Shown here piece after piece: positions 36,618 through 45,475 of a stretch of DNA of 64,000 nt. A model generated the notes under the pieces. It was not told where the DNA came from. It searched no databases and saw nothing but the letters and a program-made list of their open reading frames with translations. Position numbers and translations under genes: made by a program. Position 1 is the stretch's first letter; each line of letters begins with the position of its first letter. Origin of the DNA: Nocardioides sp. Soil805 (lineage in GTDB: Bacteria > Actinomycetota > Actinomycetes > Propionibacteriales > Nocardioidaceae); the NCBI RefSeq assembly GCF_001429625.1, contig NZ_LMSU01000002.1, positions 806,001 through 870,000 of the forward strand. The letters run 5' to 3'.

Positions 36618-38765
36618 TCAGTGCACCGTCTCGATGGGTGCCTCGATCTCGTCGACGCTGAGGTGGTGGTCCTCCCGGTCGAGCTTGCTGGGCCACCAGA
36701 TCCTGCCGCCGAGGTCCATGTTGATCGCGGTGACCAGGACCGAGCGCACGATCATGGTGTCGAGGATGACGCCCAGGGCGACGGCGACGCCGAGCTGCGC
36801 CAGGAACACCACGGGGATGGTGCCCAGCACCAGGAAGGTGGCGGCGAGCACCAGGCCGGCGCTGGTGATGACGCCACCCGTCGAGGTCAGGGCCACGAGG
36901 GCGCCCTTGCGCGTGCCGGAGTGCATCGTCTCCTCCCGGACCCGGGTCATCAGGAAGATGTTGTAGTCGATGCCCAGGGCCACGAGGAACACGAACGCGA
37001 ACAGCGGGAACCCTGGGTCGGACCCGGCGAAGCCGAAGACGTACTCGAAGAGCACCGCGGAGATGCCGAGCGCGGCGCCGAACGACAGCACGACGGTCGC
37101 GATCAGGATCACCGGCGCCAGCACCGAGCGCAGCAGCACCATCAGGATGAGGAACACCAGGAGCAGGATGAGCGGGATGATGACGAGGTTGTCCCGGTTG
37201 GAGGCATCCCTGGTGTCGAGGAAGAAGGCGGAGTTGCCTCCCACCAGCGCGTCGGCACCGTCGACGGAGTGCACCGCGTCACGGACCCGCTCGACGGTGG
37301 CGAAGGCCTCGGGGGACGCCGGGTCGGAGCCGATGGCCGCCTCGACGAAGGTCACGTCCCCGGAGGTGACCGCGGGCTTGGGGGGCTCGACGTTCTCGAG
37401 GCCGGTCATGGCCTCGGCGATCGCGTCCTCGCTGCCGGCGTTGCCCACCACCATCACCGTGTTGGACTGGTCGACCAGGCCGGCATCCACCAGCACCTGC
37501 TGACCGGTGATCGACTGGAACTCCTTGGTGTAGGAGTCCTCCGTCGCGAGCCCGTCGGTGTCGAGGGCGAACAGGCCGAGGCAGGCGACCGCGAGCAGCG
37601 CGGAGGTGACCACCCAGACCTTGCGGGGTCGCGGGGCGATCCAGCGGCCCACCTTGGCCCAGAAGCCGGTCTGGGTCGGCTCTGCCGAGCCGTAGCCGGG
37701 GCGGCGGGGCCAGAAGATCCACCGGCCCGTGATGACGAGCAGTGCGGGCAGCAGCGTGATCATCACCAGGAACGTCACGGCGATGCCGATCGCGGCGACC
37801 GGGCCGAGACCCTTGGTGGAGTTCATCTCGGCGAACAGCAGGCACAGCATCCCCAGCGCGACGGTCATGGCGCTGGCCAGCAGCGCGGGCGCGGCGCGGT
37901 GCAGCGCGAACGCCATCGCCTCGTGCCGGTCCTCGTGGCGACGGAGCTCCTCCCGGTAGCGGGCGACGAGCAGGAGCGCGTAGTCGGTCCCGGCCCCGAT
38001 CACCAGGATGGTCAAGATCGCGTAGGACTGCCCGTTGACGGTCAGGTCCGCGTACTTCGCGAGGAAGTAGATCAGGGCCTGGGAGACGAACAGGGCCACC
38101 ACGGCGCTGAAGATCGGCAGGATCCAGAGGATCGGGCTGCGGTAGGTGAACAGCAGGATCAGGATCACGATGCCGAGGGTGGCGCCGAGCAGGGTCGTGT
38201 CGATGCCACCGAAAGCCTCCGCCGAGTCGGCGGCCTGGCCACCCGCGCCTGCCACGTAGACGTCCACGCCGTCGATCGCGGCGATGCTGCGCAGCTCGTC
38301 GGCGACATCGGGCATCTTGTTCCAGCCCTCGGAGCCGAGGTCGAAGGTCACCGACGTCTGGGCGACCTCGCCGTCCTGGGACACGGCCGGGAAGCCCACC
38401 TGCTCGGCGGTGGCCGGGCTGATCACCGACGGCGGCCGCCCCTCCTTGGCCACGGCCACCTCGTCCATCGCCGCGAACTCGACCGCCTGCTCCTCGATGG
38501 CGGCGAGGTCGGCCTCGGTCAGCCCGCCGTCCCGCTCGTAGACGACCACGGTCGGGATGGCGTTGGGGTCCTGGAAGGGCTCGAGCTTCTCGAACGCCCG
38601 GGTCGACTCCGCCGACTCGGGCAGCCAGGACGAGGCCTCGTTGTTCTGCACGTCGGCGAGCTTGGCCGCGAAGCCTGCCGCGCCGACCGCGACGAGCAGC
38701 CACACGACGAGGACGATCCACTTGGTGACGCGCCCCGTGAGGGCGCCGGCGAGCTGACGGTTCAT
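36618..38765 (-). CDS. MMPL/RND-family membrane transporter
   Basis: A 715-residue polytopic protein with about 12 membrane helices in two repeats, each led by a large extracytoplasmic loop (about residues 40-180 and 395-520). It matches the MMPL group of RND exporters: VIGAGTDYALLLVARYREEL is the proton-relay helix motif (G-x-x-x-D-Y) of repeat one and LGIDYNIFLMTRVREE that of repeat two. Such proteins move lipids, siderophores or drugs with the proton gradient. ATG at 38765. The preceding gene on the same strand (secreted propeller-like protein) ends 76 bases upstream, so co-transcription is possible. The 3' end faces the repeat array. Confidence 0.92.
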   Translation of the reverse strand: MNRQLAGALTGRVTKWIVLVVWLLVAVGAAGFAAKLADVQNNEASSWLPESAESTRAFEKLEPFQDPNAIPTVVVYERDGGLTEADLAAIEEQAVEFAAMDEVAVAKEGRPPSVISPATAEQVGFPAVSQDGEVAQTSVTFDLGSEGWNKMPDVADELRSIAAIDGVDVYVAGAGGQAADSAEAFGGIDTTLLGATLGIVILILLFTYRSPILWILPIFSAVVALFVSQALIYFLAKYADLTVNGQSYAILTILVIGAGTDYALLLVARYREELRRHEDRHEAMAFALHRAAPALLASAMTVALGMLCLLFAEMNSTKGLGPVAAIGIAVTFLVMITLLPALLVITGRWIFWPRRPGYGSAEPTQTGFWAKVGRWIAPRPRKVWVVTSALLAVACLGLFALDTDGLATEDSYTKEFQSITGQQVLVDAGLVDQSNTVMVVGNAGSEDAIAEAMTGLENVEPPKPAVTSGDVTFVEAAIGSDPASPEAFATVERVRDAVHSVDGADALVGGNSAFFLDTRDASNRDNLVIIPLILLLVFLILMVLLRSVLAPVILIATVVLSFGAALGISAVLFEYVFGFAGSDPGFPLFAFVFLVALGIDYNIFLMTRVREETMHSGTRKGALVALTSTGGVITSAGLVLAATFLVLGTIPVVFLAQLGVAVALGVILDTMIVRSVLVTAINMDLGGRIWWPSKLDREDHHLSVDEIEAPIETVH

Positions 38766-38841
38766 GGAATCCAGTGGAGCAGAGGAAGCGGACAGCGCGC
38801 ATCCGGTATCTCCCTGATCCGCGTGCAGGGGTCTAGACCGG

Positions 38842-39900
38842 TTACCCCTTTTGGAGGAGGAACGGGCTCTCCATGCTCCCGCCGTCGGCTCGCGGCGTCA
38901 CGGCGTACTCCATGGACCCGTCGGTGCCGAGCCTCACGATCGCCCACTCGCCGGCCTGGAAGGTGACCACGAGCAGGTGGTCGGCGTCCTCCCACACCTG
39001 GTCGAAGTACGTCGCCGAGCGGCCCCGCCGGTCGGGCGTCCAGGACCGCACGCGATCACCGGAGCGCAGGTCGAGGAGGTCGAGGCGCGTCGGGCCGAAG
39101 CCGTCGGCGTACGCCGGGGTGCCGACGAGGTGCCGCTTGTCGGGCGAGATGACCGAGAGCAGGTTGCGGCACGTGGTCCAGGCCGTGCGGACGCCGCGGC
39201 GCATGGTGTTGCAGGTGCCGGTGTCGGTGCGGCTCACGATGCCGCCCAGCCAGCGGCCCCGACCGGTCGACACGGTCTGGAACTGGGTGCGGTCGACGAT
39301 CCCGTGCGAGGAGGTCACCCAGCTCACGTTGCGGCGCGTGGAGTTGACCATGACGGCGCAGCCGTTGCTGGTCGCGCTCTCCTGGCAGTCCTCGCCGAAC
39401 ACCACGGCGGGGGAGTTGAGGCCGCGACGGCCCGGGACGGACGGCATCCGCAGGACCCGGTCGCCCTCGGAGTCGATCACCCGCACGCGCCCGCGCCGAC
39501 CGGTGAAGGCCACCGCCTCGCCGCCCGCGGAGACGGCCAGCCCGTAGCCGCTGCGCCACTCGCCCCGCCCGGGGGTGCCGTCGGCGGCGATCCAGCGGAC
39601 CGTCGGGGGTCGGGCACCGCCGGTCTGCACGACGTAGCCCGATCCCATCGGGGCGAACGTGCGGACGTCGCCGGCGGCCGGGGTGGTGCCGTCGGGACCA
39701 TGGATCGTGACGCGGGAGGCGCTGGTCCGCTCGGCCCAGGCCAGGCGCGGTGCGGCGCCGGTGTCGAGGTCGGAGACGTCGAAGACCTGGCGGGGCGCCG
39801 CGGCCCGGTCGCCGGTGGTCGTGCTGTCCGCACCGGCGGGCGCGGAGTGCAGGGTGAGGGCCAGTGGGGCGACGGCCAGCGCGAGGACGAGACGGTTCAT
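38842..39900 (-). CDS. Secreted protein of unknown function, beta-propeller-like
   Basis: A 352-residue protein with a clear signal peptide (MNRLVLALAVAPLALTLHSA, cleavage near AGA-DS). The mature part has repeating strands with patterns such as LAWAERTSASRVTIHGPDG, IAADGTPGRGEW and ISPDKRHLVGTPAYADGFG, suggesting a six- or seven-bladed propeller. Four cysteines (ECQ-like, NGCAVMV, TGTCNTM, TTCRNLL) could form disulfides. No enzymatic motif seen. It lies 4 bases downstream of the GDPD gene, probably in the same operon. Confidence 0.7.
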   Translation of the reverse strand: MNRLVLALAVAPLALTLHSAPAGADSTTTGDRAAAPRQVFDVSDLDTGAAPRLAWAERTSASRVTIHGPDGTTPAAGDVRTFAPMGSGYVVQTGGARPPTVRWIAADGTPGRGEWRSGYGLAVSAGGEAVAFTGRRGRVRVIDSEGDRVLRMPSVPGRRGLNSPAVVFGEDCQESATSNGCAVMVNSTRRNVSWVTSSHGIVDRTQFQTVSTGRGRWLGGIVSRTDTGTCNTMRRGVRTAWTTCRNLLSVISPDKRHLVGTPAYADGFGPTRLDLLDLRSGDRVRSWTPDRRGRSATYFDQVWEDADHLLVVTFQAGEWAIVRLGTDGSMEYAVTPRADGGSMESPFLLQKG

Positions 39901-39904
39901 GTTC

Positions 39905-40771
39905 CTAGGACACCACCGGAGGGCCACTGGTTGCATCCGTCCTCTCGCGACCGAACGCCTCCGGCAGCGGACGCCCGAGCCCCGCGAGCACCTCGCGCAG
40001 GAGGTCGGGCCGGTTGGTGATGAGGCCGTCCACGCCGTCGCCCAGCAGGGCCCGCATCGTGGGCTGGTCGTCGACGACGTAGGGGACGACGCGCAGCCCG
40101 GCGTCGTGGGCCTCGGCGATGAGCTCCGCGGTCGCGAACGGGACGTACGCCGGGTCGTCGACGCCGGCGGTGAACGGGCTGCCGTGCACGGGGGAGATGG
40201 CGGCGAATCCCTGGGCGGCGGCGGTCCGCACGAAGTGCTCCTCGACCTCGAGTCCGTCGAACCACGGGGACGGACCGTCCGGTGACGCCTTCAGGTAGCG
40301 CGGCGAGACGAGCAGGACGCGGTCCAGCTGCGGCTCGGTGTCGCCGACGAGCCGCAGCACGCCCCAGTCGAAGCACTGGATGCTGGTCCGCCCCACCAGC
40401 CCGTCGATGCGGATCGCCTGCACGACGACCTCGACGAAGTCCCGGCGCGAGGTGAGCTCGGCGGCCGCGACGGCGTCGTACTTGATCTCGAGGTTGACCC
40501 GGACCGGGTCGGCCCCGCGCTCGGCGAGCAGCGCCGCGACCTGGCGCAGCAGCGGCATCGTCGGCGGCAGGTCCGCGCGGGTGAGGGTGCGGATCAGGCG
40601 GGCGTCGGCGAGGGCGGGGTCGTGGCCGACCACGACGTCGTCCTCGGCCGTGAGGTGCACGTCCAGCTCGAGGGTCGAGACGCCGAGCGCGAGGGCGCGA
40701 CCGAAGGCCTCGAGGGTGTTCTCCGGCCAGAGCCCGGCGCCGCCGCGGTGGGCCTGCAGGTCGAAGCTCAC
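39905..40771 (-). CDS. Glycerophosphodiester phosphodiesterase
   Basis: Hydrolyses glycerophosphodiesters to glycerol-3-phosphate and an alcohol. The 288-residue TIM barrel has the catalytic QAHRGGAGLWPENTLEAF (His-Arg and Glu-Asn), LELDVHLTAEDDVVVGHDP (metal Glu and Asp, catalytic His) and the strand VNLEIKYD. No signal peptide, so cytoplasmic. The GTG start at 40771 overlaps the acyl-CoA synthetase stop by 4 bases (GTGA), which suggests coupled expression and a joint role in lipid turnover. Confidence 0.92.
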   Translation of the reverse strand: MSFDLQAHRGGAGLWPENTLEAFGRALALGVSTLELDVHLTAEDDVVVGHDPALADARLIRTLTRADLPPTMPLLRQVAALLAERGADPVRVNLEIKYDAVAAAELTSRRDFVEVVVQAIRIDGLVGRTSIQCFDWGVLRLVGDTEPQLDRVLLVSPRYLKASPDGPSPWFDGLEVEEHFVRTAAAQGFAAISPVHGSPFTAGVDDPAYVPFATAELIAEAHDAGLRVVPYVVDDQPTMRALLGDGVDGLITNRPDLLREVLAGLGRPLPEAFGRERTDATSGPPVVS

Positions 40772-42630
40772 CCCGCGTAGAGCCCCTCCACCACGTCGGC
40801 GTACTTGCTGTTGACGACGCGGCGCTTGAGCTTGAGCGTGGGGGTCAGCTCCTCGGACTCGGCGGTCCACTCCTCCGGCAGCAGCGCCCACGCCTTCACC
40901 TGCTCGGGGCGTGAGAGGCGGGCGTTGGCCTTGTCGACGGCGTCCTGCGCCATCGCCTGGATCTCCGGCCGCGACGACAGGTCGGCGAGGTCGGTGAACT
41001 CGATGCCGCGGGCCGCCGCGAGGGCAGGGGCGACCTCGCCGTCGAGGGTGAGGATGGCGACGACGTACGGACGGTTGTCGCCGATGGCCATCGCGTGCCC
41101 GACGACCGGCGACTCCTTGAGGTAGTTCTCGATGTTGGAGGGGGCGATGTTCTTGCCGTTGGAGGTGATGATCAGCTCCTTCTTGCGATCGACGATCGCG
41201 AAGAAGCCCTCCTCGTCGAGGGTGCCGATGTCGCCGGTGTGCACCCAGCCGTCGGCGTCGATGAGGTTGCGGGTGGCCTTCTCCTGGCGGTGGTAGCCGG
41301 GGGTGATGACCGGGCCGCGGACCAGCACCTCGCTGTCCTCGCCGAGCCGGACCTCCATGCCCGGGGTGGCCCGACCGACGGTGCCGAGCCGGAAGCCGGC
41401 GGGACCGTTGGCGGTCACCGCCCCGGACGTCTCGGTCATGCCGTAGACGTCGTAGACGACGATCCCGAGCCCGGCCATGAACTTGGCCACCTCGAGCGGC
41501 ATCGGGGCCGCCGCCGAGCCGGCCCACGTCACCTGGTCGAGGCCGAGGAGCAGCTTGAGGAAGCCGAGGATCGCCGCCTCCGCCTCGTCGTACGCCGCCT
41601 GGATCTCCGGCGTCATCACGCCCCCGACCTCCTGGGCCTGGACCCAGGCCAGGCCTGCGGCCATGGAGTCCTGGACCAGCCGGACGTTGTCGGGGTTGGG
41701 GTCGGCGGCGAGCTTGGCGGACAGCCCGGTCTTGATCTTCTCCCACACCCGCGGGACCCCGAAGAACGCCGACGGGTGCACCTCGCCGAGGGTCGCGAGC
41801 AGCTGCGCGGGGTCACCGATGCAGTGCACGTGGCCGCTCACCACCTGCGGGCCGTAGAGGCCGAGCACCCGCTCGGCGATGTGGGCGAGCGGGAGGTAGC
41901 TGATCTGGCGCTGCGGCTCGCCGAGCCCGGCGGCCTCGAGGGTGCTGAGGGCCTCGTAGAGCACGTTGTGGTGGGTGAGCACGACGCCCTTGGGGTTGCC
42001 GGTCGTGCCGGACGTGTAGAGGATCGTCGCCGGTGCGTCGGGGTCGAGGTCGCGGTGCCGCTGCTCGAGCTCGTCGCCGTGCTCGCGCCGGTACGCCGCC
42101 CCGCGGGCGACGAAGTCGTCCCAGGTGACGAAGCGGTCGCCGTCCGGGACCTGGGTCGGGTCGAGCACCACCACGGTGCCGACCGCGTCGAGGGCGTCGC
42201 GCCAACGCTCGAGCTGGTCGGTCCCCTCGAGGATCGCGACCCGGGGGTCGGACTCCCCGGCGATGTAGGTGACCTGCTCGGGGGACAGCGTGTTGTAGAT
42301 CGACATGGGGGTCGCCGCCGCGTGCACCGCGCCCATGTCGCCGACGAGGTGCTCGATGCGGTTGGTGGCCATGATCGCGACGGTGTCCCCGACCTGGACG
42401 CCCGCCCCGACGAGCGCTCCCGCGACGTCGAGGGCCGTCTCCCGGGTCTGGGCCCAGGTCAGGGTGCGCCACGACTCGCCCTCCGCGACACCGTGCTTGT
42501 CGCTGTACGCCGCCTCGTCGGCGTGCGCCGCGGCGGTGTCGGCGAGGGCGTCGATCAGGGTGCGGCCTGCGACCGCGGCCTCGATCCGGGCTCGGTCGGC
42601 CTGCACGGCATCGGTCAGCACGTCGGTCAT
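40768..42630 (-). CDS. Long-chain fatty acid-CoA ligase (AMP-forming), FadD15-like
   Basis: Activates fatty acids to acyl-CoA through acyl-AMP. The 620-residue adenylate-forming enzyme has the P-loop motif ILYTSGTTGNPKGVVLTHHN, the A5 motif YDVYGMTETSGAV, WVHTGDIGTLDEEGFF (A7), and the hinge region IVDRKKELIITSNGKNIAPS. Its length and the long insert match the FadD15-type cytosolic synthetases. ATG at 42630 is preceded by GAGGAG. It heads an operon with the GDPD gene and possibly the secreted propeller-like gene. Confidence 0.93.
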   Translation of the reverse strand: MTDVLTDAVQADRARIEAAVAGRTLIDALADTAAAHADEAAYSDKHGVAEGESWRTLTWAQTRETALDVAGALVGAGVQVGDTVAIMATNRIEHLVGDMGAVHAAATPMSIYNTLSPEQVTYIAGESDPRVAILEGTDQLERWRDALDAVGTVVVLDPTQVPDGDRFVTWDDFVARGAAYRREHGDELEQRHRDLDPDAPATILYTSGTTGNPKGVVLTHHNVLYEALSTLEAAGLGEPQRQISYLPLAHIAERVLGLYGPQVVSGHVHCIGDPAQLLATLGEVHPSAFFGVPRVWEKIKTGLSAKLAADPNPDNVRLVQDSMAAGLAWVQAQEVGGVMTPEIQAAYDEAEAAILGFLKLLLGLDQVTWAGSAAAPMPLEVAKFMAGLGIVVYDVYGMTETSGAVTANGPAGFRLGTVGRATPGMEVRLGEDSEVLVRGPVITPGYHRQEKATRNLIDADGWVHTGDIGTLDEEGFFAIVDRKKELIITSNGKNIAPSNIENYLKESPVVGHAMAIGDNRPYVVAILTLDGEVAPALAAARGIEFTDLADLSSRPEIQAMAQDAVDKANARLSRPEQVKAWALLPEEWTAESEELTPTLKLKRRVVNSKYADVVEGLYAG

Positions 42631-42661
42631 CGCGGGGGCTCCTCGGGGTGGGGACGCTGGT

Positions 42662-42675
42662 GTGACGGGGGTCAC
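42662..42675. promoter_or_regulatory. Palindrome GTGAC-N4-GTCAC upstream of fadD-like gene
   Basis: A short exact inverted repeat in the 141-bp divergent gap between the synthetase gene and a small hypothetical gene. It may be an operator. The half-site resembles that of the larger palindrome at 61023-61043, in front of another lipid-type operon. Confidence 0.3.
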
Positions 42676-42771
42676 GATCCTCACGCACGCGGGGGCCCGG
42701 TGGCTAGGGGCGATCGGCCCCGGGGGAGCGGTGGGGAAGACTGGACCCCACACCCGGACCTGGAGGACGAC

Positions 42772-43110
42772 ATGGTGGCGAGCCGCTCCGCCCGCGCGAG
42801 GAAGGCTGCCGAGCAGGGCGGTCCGCTGGCCCGCGTCACGATCGACCTCGACGCCGAGCAGCAGTTCCTCTACAAGATCGCCTGCGCGACCTGCCGCGCG
42901 AAGGGCCACCGTGCCTGGTCGACCTACCGGGCGGGCGAGGACAACGGGTTCATGGCGGCGATGGACCGGTGGACCTTCCACCTCGTCGAGAAGCACCCCG
43001 ACACCGAGGCTCCCTGCCTGGCCTTCCTGGGCGAGGCACAGCAGCGGCTGCACGAGCGGCGCGAAGGGACTGCCTCGGAGCCGGAGCCGGGGCCGGAGCC
43101 GGGGTCGTGA
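42772..43110 (+). CDS. Conserved hypothetical protein with two cysteine motifs
   Basis: A 112-residue protein of unknown function. The N terminus is basic; the middle has YKIACATCRAKGHRAWSTY, with a Cys-x-x-Cys pair that might bind zinc or take part in redox chemistry, and the end is a Glu/Pro repeat (EPEPGPEPG) followed by Ser. ATG at 42772 is preceded by GGAGG at a good distance. It overlaps the next gene by 4 bases (GTGA), so the two are expressed together. Confidence 0.7.
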   Translation: MVASRSARARKAAEQGGPLARVTIDLDAEQQFLYKIACATCRAKGHRAWSTYRAGEDNGFMAAMDRWTFHLVEKHPDTEAPCLAFLGEAQQRLHERREGTASEPEPGPEPGS

Positions 43111-43490
43111 GCGACCTGGCTGCGGTCGAGGCACGGCTGACCGGGCTGCTCGACCGCTACCGGCCCGAGCTGGAGGACGGCACGATCTACGGGGTCCCGT
43201 CCCTGGTGTGGCCGGGCGCGACCGGGCACGACTACTTCGCGGCGCTCAAGCGGGGGAAGGCCACGGTCGGCCTCTACCTGATCATCGCCGATCGCTACCC
43301 GGACGACCTGGCGACGGCGTCGCCGACGCTGCTGGCGCGGCGTACGGGTCGGGCGACCTTCTCGTTCACCTCGCTCGACGACGAGCTGGCGGCCGACCTC
43401 GGCGCACTCCTCGACCGGCTGGTGGAGCGGTACCGGGCCGAGCACGTCGCTCAGTCGGAGGATCCCGCCGACCCGCCGGCGACCTCGTAG
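43107..43490 (+). CDS. DUF1801/YdhG-like small protein
   Basis: A 127-residue protein. The pattern LLDRYRPELEDGTIYGVPSL, YFAALKRGKATVGLYLIIAD and GRATFSFTSLDDEL resembles the DUF1801 group of small cytosolic proteins of unknown function. The assignment is tentative. Its GTG start overlaps the preceding stop. Its last 40 bases overlap the convergent MhuD-like gene, which is unusually deep. Confidence 0.6.
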   Translation: MSDLAAVEARLTGLLDRYRPELEDGTIYGVPSLVWPGATGHDYFAALKRGKATVGLYLIIADRYPDDLATASPTLLARRTGRATFSFTSLDDELAADLGALLDRLVERYRAEHVAQSEDPADPPATS

Positions 43491-43786
43491 CTCCACACCT
43501 CGCTGTGCGTCGAGACCGGGCGGGGCGCGTCGCCCCCACCGCGCTCGGCGGCGGAGCGGTGCCCCTCGGCGAAGCCGGGCGAGCCCAGCCACGCCTGGAA
43601 CGACTCCTCGTCGCGCCACCGGGTGATCACGAGCCACTGCTCGCGCTCGTCGGTCGGACGGAGCAGCTCGAAGCCCTCGAAGCCGTCCGCCCCGTCGACG
43701 GCACCCGCCCGGGCGGCGAAGCGGTGGGCGAGCTCGTCGCCGGAGCCCGCGGGGACGGTGATGGCGTTGATCTTGATCGTGGTCAC
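43451..43786 (-). CDS. MhuD-like heme-degrading monooxygenase (ABM domain)
   Basis: A 111-residue single ABM domain protein. The start TTIKINAITVPAGSGDEL and DGFEGFELLRPTDEREQWLV closely match the mycobacterial heme-degrading enzyme MhuD, including the Asn of KINAI and the His of GFAEGHRSA that bind heme there. The likely role is oxygen-dependent heme breakdown and iron release; the product is unknown. GTG at 43786 has CAGGCT 6 bases upstream. Its 3' end overlaps a convergent gene by 40 bases. Confidence 0.82.
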   Translation of the reverse strand: MTTIKINAITVPAGSGDELAHRFAARAGAVDGADGFEGFELLRPTDEREQWLVITRWRDEESFQAWLGSPGFAEGHRSAAERGGGDAPRPVSTHSEVWSYEVAGGSAGSSD

Positions 43787-43792
43787 GCGTCC

Positions 43793-43798
43793 AGCCTG
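43793..43798 (-). promoter_or_regulatory. -10-like element of the MhuD-like gene
   Basis: CAGGCT on the minus strand ends 6 bases before the GTG at 43786. Confidence 0.4.
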
Positions 43799-43810
43799 CC
43801 AGCCGCGCAC

Positions 43811-43816
43811 TAGGGT
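43811..43816 (+). promoter_or_regulatory. -10 element of the FAD amine-oxidase-like gene
   Basis: TAGGGT ends 6 bases before the GTG at 43823. Together with the element at 43793-43798 it forms a very compact divergent leaderless pair; the two start codons are only 36 bases apart. Confidence 0.6.
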
Positions 43817-43822
43817 CGCGTC

Positions 43823-45058
43823 GTGGACGCCGACGTGCTGGTGGTGGGAGCTGGGCTGGCGGGACTGCGCTGCGCCCGGGTGCTGCACGACGCCGGGCAC
43901 GAGGTGCTCGTCCTCGAGGCGGCCGACGCGGTGGGTGGCCGGATCCGCACCGACCGGGTCGACGGGTTCCTCGTCGACCGCGGCTTCCAGCTGCTCAACC
44001 CCGCCTATCCCGCCGTACGCCGCTGGGTCGACGTGGACGCGCTCGGCCTGCAGGGCTTCGGCGCCGGGGTCGCGGCGGTCACCGAGTCCGGGACGGCGGT
44101 GCTGGGTCATCCGCTGCGGGCCCCGGGCCTGCTGCCCCGCACGCTCGGTACGGCGATCGGTCGCCCCCGCGAGGTCGCCGCGGTGCTGCGGTGGGTCGCG
44201 CCGCTCCTGCGACCACGTCCGGGGACGTCGCTGTCGGAGGTGCTGTCCGGCCGTGCCGACGTGGACCGGGGCACCGCGCTCGACCACGCCGGCGTCGACG
44301 GCCTGCTGCGGCGCGTGGTCGAGGCGTTCCTCGCCGGGGTGCTGCTCGAGGACGACGGCAGCACGGCCGACCGGTTCGCCCTGCTGCTGGCGTGGATGTT
44401 CGCCCGGGGCGTGCCGTCGTTGCCGGCCGCCGGCATGCAGGCCCTGCCCGAGCTGCTCGCCGCACCGCTGGACGACCGGGTCCGCCACGGTCACCGCGTC
44501 GGCCGGGTCACGGGGACCTCGGCCGACGTCGAGGGCCGCACCTGGAGCGCCCGGCAGGTCGTCGTCGCCACCGACGGGCCGCGGGCGCGGGAGCTCACCG
44601 GGGTCGAGGCCCCGGCGACCAAGGGCGTGGTCACCACGTGGTGGTCGGCGCCCGACGCCCCTGACTCCGACCTGCTGCACGTCGACGCCCGCCGCGACCC
44701 GCGGGGGCCGCTGGTCAACGCGGCGGTCGTCTCCCGCGCCGCGCCCACCTACGCACCGCCCGGGCGCCACCTCGTGCAGGGTTCGGCGTTGCTGGGCCCG
44801 GGCCGGGTGCCCGACGAGGCGGCGATGCGTCGTCACGCCGGCGACCTGCTCGACGTCGACCCGGGCCGCTGGGAGGTGGTGGCCCGGCACGAGGTCCCCG
44901 ACGCGCTGCCCGCCCAGCCCGCGCCGTACTCCGCGACACGTCCGGTGCAGGTCGGCGACCTCGTGGTCTGCGGCGACCACCGCGACACCGGCTCCATCCA
45001 GGGTGCGCTGGTCAGCGGCCAACGGGCGGCCGATGCCGTGCTCGCCACGCTGCGGTGA
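43823..45058 (+). CDS. FAD-dependent oxidoreductase, amine oxidase/PPOX-like
   Basis: A 411-residue flavoprotein. The start DVLVVGAGLAGLRCARVL is the Rossmann FAD motif, followed by EAADAVGGRIRTDRVDGF, the GG doublet motif of flavin amine oxidases and protoporphyrinogen oxidases. The C-terminal FAD segment is VCGDHRDTGSIQGALVSGQ. It resembles the desaturase/oxidase group rather than true PPOX; substrate unknown. It is coupled by GTGA to a membrane protein gene and begins a short operon of four genes. Confidence 0.85.
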   Translation: MDADVLVVGAGLAGLRCARVLHDAGHEVLVLEAADAVGGRIRTDRVDGFLVDRGFQLLNPAYPAVRRWVDVDALGLQGFGAGVAAVTESGTAVLGHPLRAPGLLPRTLGTAIGRPREVAAVLRWVAPLLRPRPGTSLSEVLSGRADVDRGTALDHAGVDGLLRRVVEAFLAGVLLEDDGSTADRFALLLAWMFARGVPSLPAAGMQALPELLAAPLDDRVRHGHRVGRVTGTSADVEGRTWSARQVVVATDGPRARELTGVEAPATKGVVTTWWSAPDAPDSDLLHVDARRDPRGPLVNAAVVSRAAPTYAPPGRHLVQGSALLGPGRVPDEAAMRRHAGDLLDVDPGRWEVVARHEVPDALPAQPAPYSATRPVQVGDLVVCGDHRDTGSIQGALVSGQRAADAVLATLR

Positions 45059-45468
45059 GCGCCCTCGTCGCCTTCGCGATCGCCACCGCCCTCCACGCGG
45101 GCTTCCAGGTGACGGTCACCGTGCTGGTCTACCCCGTCCTGGCCCGGCGCGGCGCCGAGGAGTGGCGGGTCGCGCACGAGCGGCACTCGCGCTCGATCGC
45201 GCCGCTGGTCGGCGTCGTCTACCTCGCGCTGCTGGTCACCGGCGGGTGGCTCGTGGCCTCCGGGCCCGACACCGCCGGGTGGGTCGCGCTCGCGCTGACA
45301 GCGGCCGCGCTGGCGACGACGGCAGGGGCGGCCGCACCCGTCCACGGCCGGCTCGCCGATCGCGACGACCGACTCGTCGCCCGGCTGCTGGTCGTCGACC
45401 GGTGGCGGTGCGCCTTCGCCGTCCTCGGAGCGGTCACGGCACTGGTCGCCGTCGCGACCGGGGGATGA
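45055..45468 (+). CDS. Small polytopic membrane protein, unknown function
   Basis: A 137-residue protein with four predicted membrane helices: about 3-25, 48-68, 73-93 and 115-135. Between helices one and two lies RRGAEEWRVAHERHSRSI, whose His and Arg cluster might bind a metal or heme; that is speculation. It starts on the stop codon of the FAD oxidoreductase gene (GTGA), so its role is probably tied to that enzyme. Confidence 0.7.
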   Translation: MSALVAFAIATALHAGFQVTVTVLVYPVLARRGAEEWRVAHERHSRSIAPLVGVVYLALLVTGGWLVASGPDTAGWVALALTAAALATTAGAAAPVHGRLADRDDRLVARLLVVDRWRCAFAVLGAVTALVAVATGG

Positions 45469-45475
45469 TGGCGCG

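Noticed and set aside
35905..36696. Minus-strand repeat protein encoded by the array
   Set aside because: Frames shift between units, no ribosome binding site, unusual composition; the 10-C run would also disturb it.
36018..38966. Very long plus-strand open frame across the repeat array and opposite the MMPL gene
   Set aside because: It lies opposite a certain MMPL gene and through tandem repeats; the translation is low-complexity.
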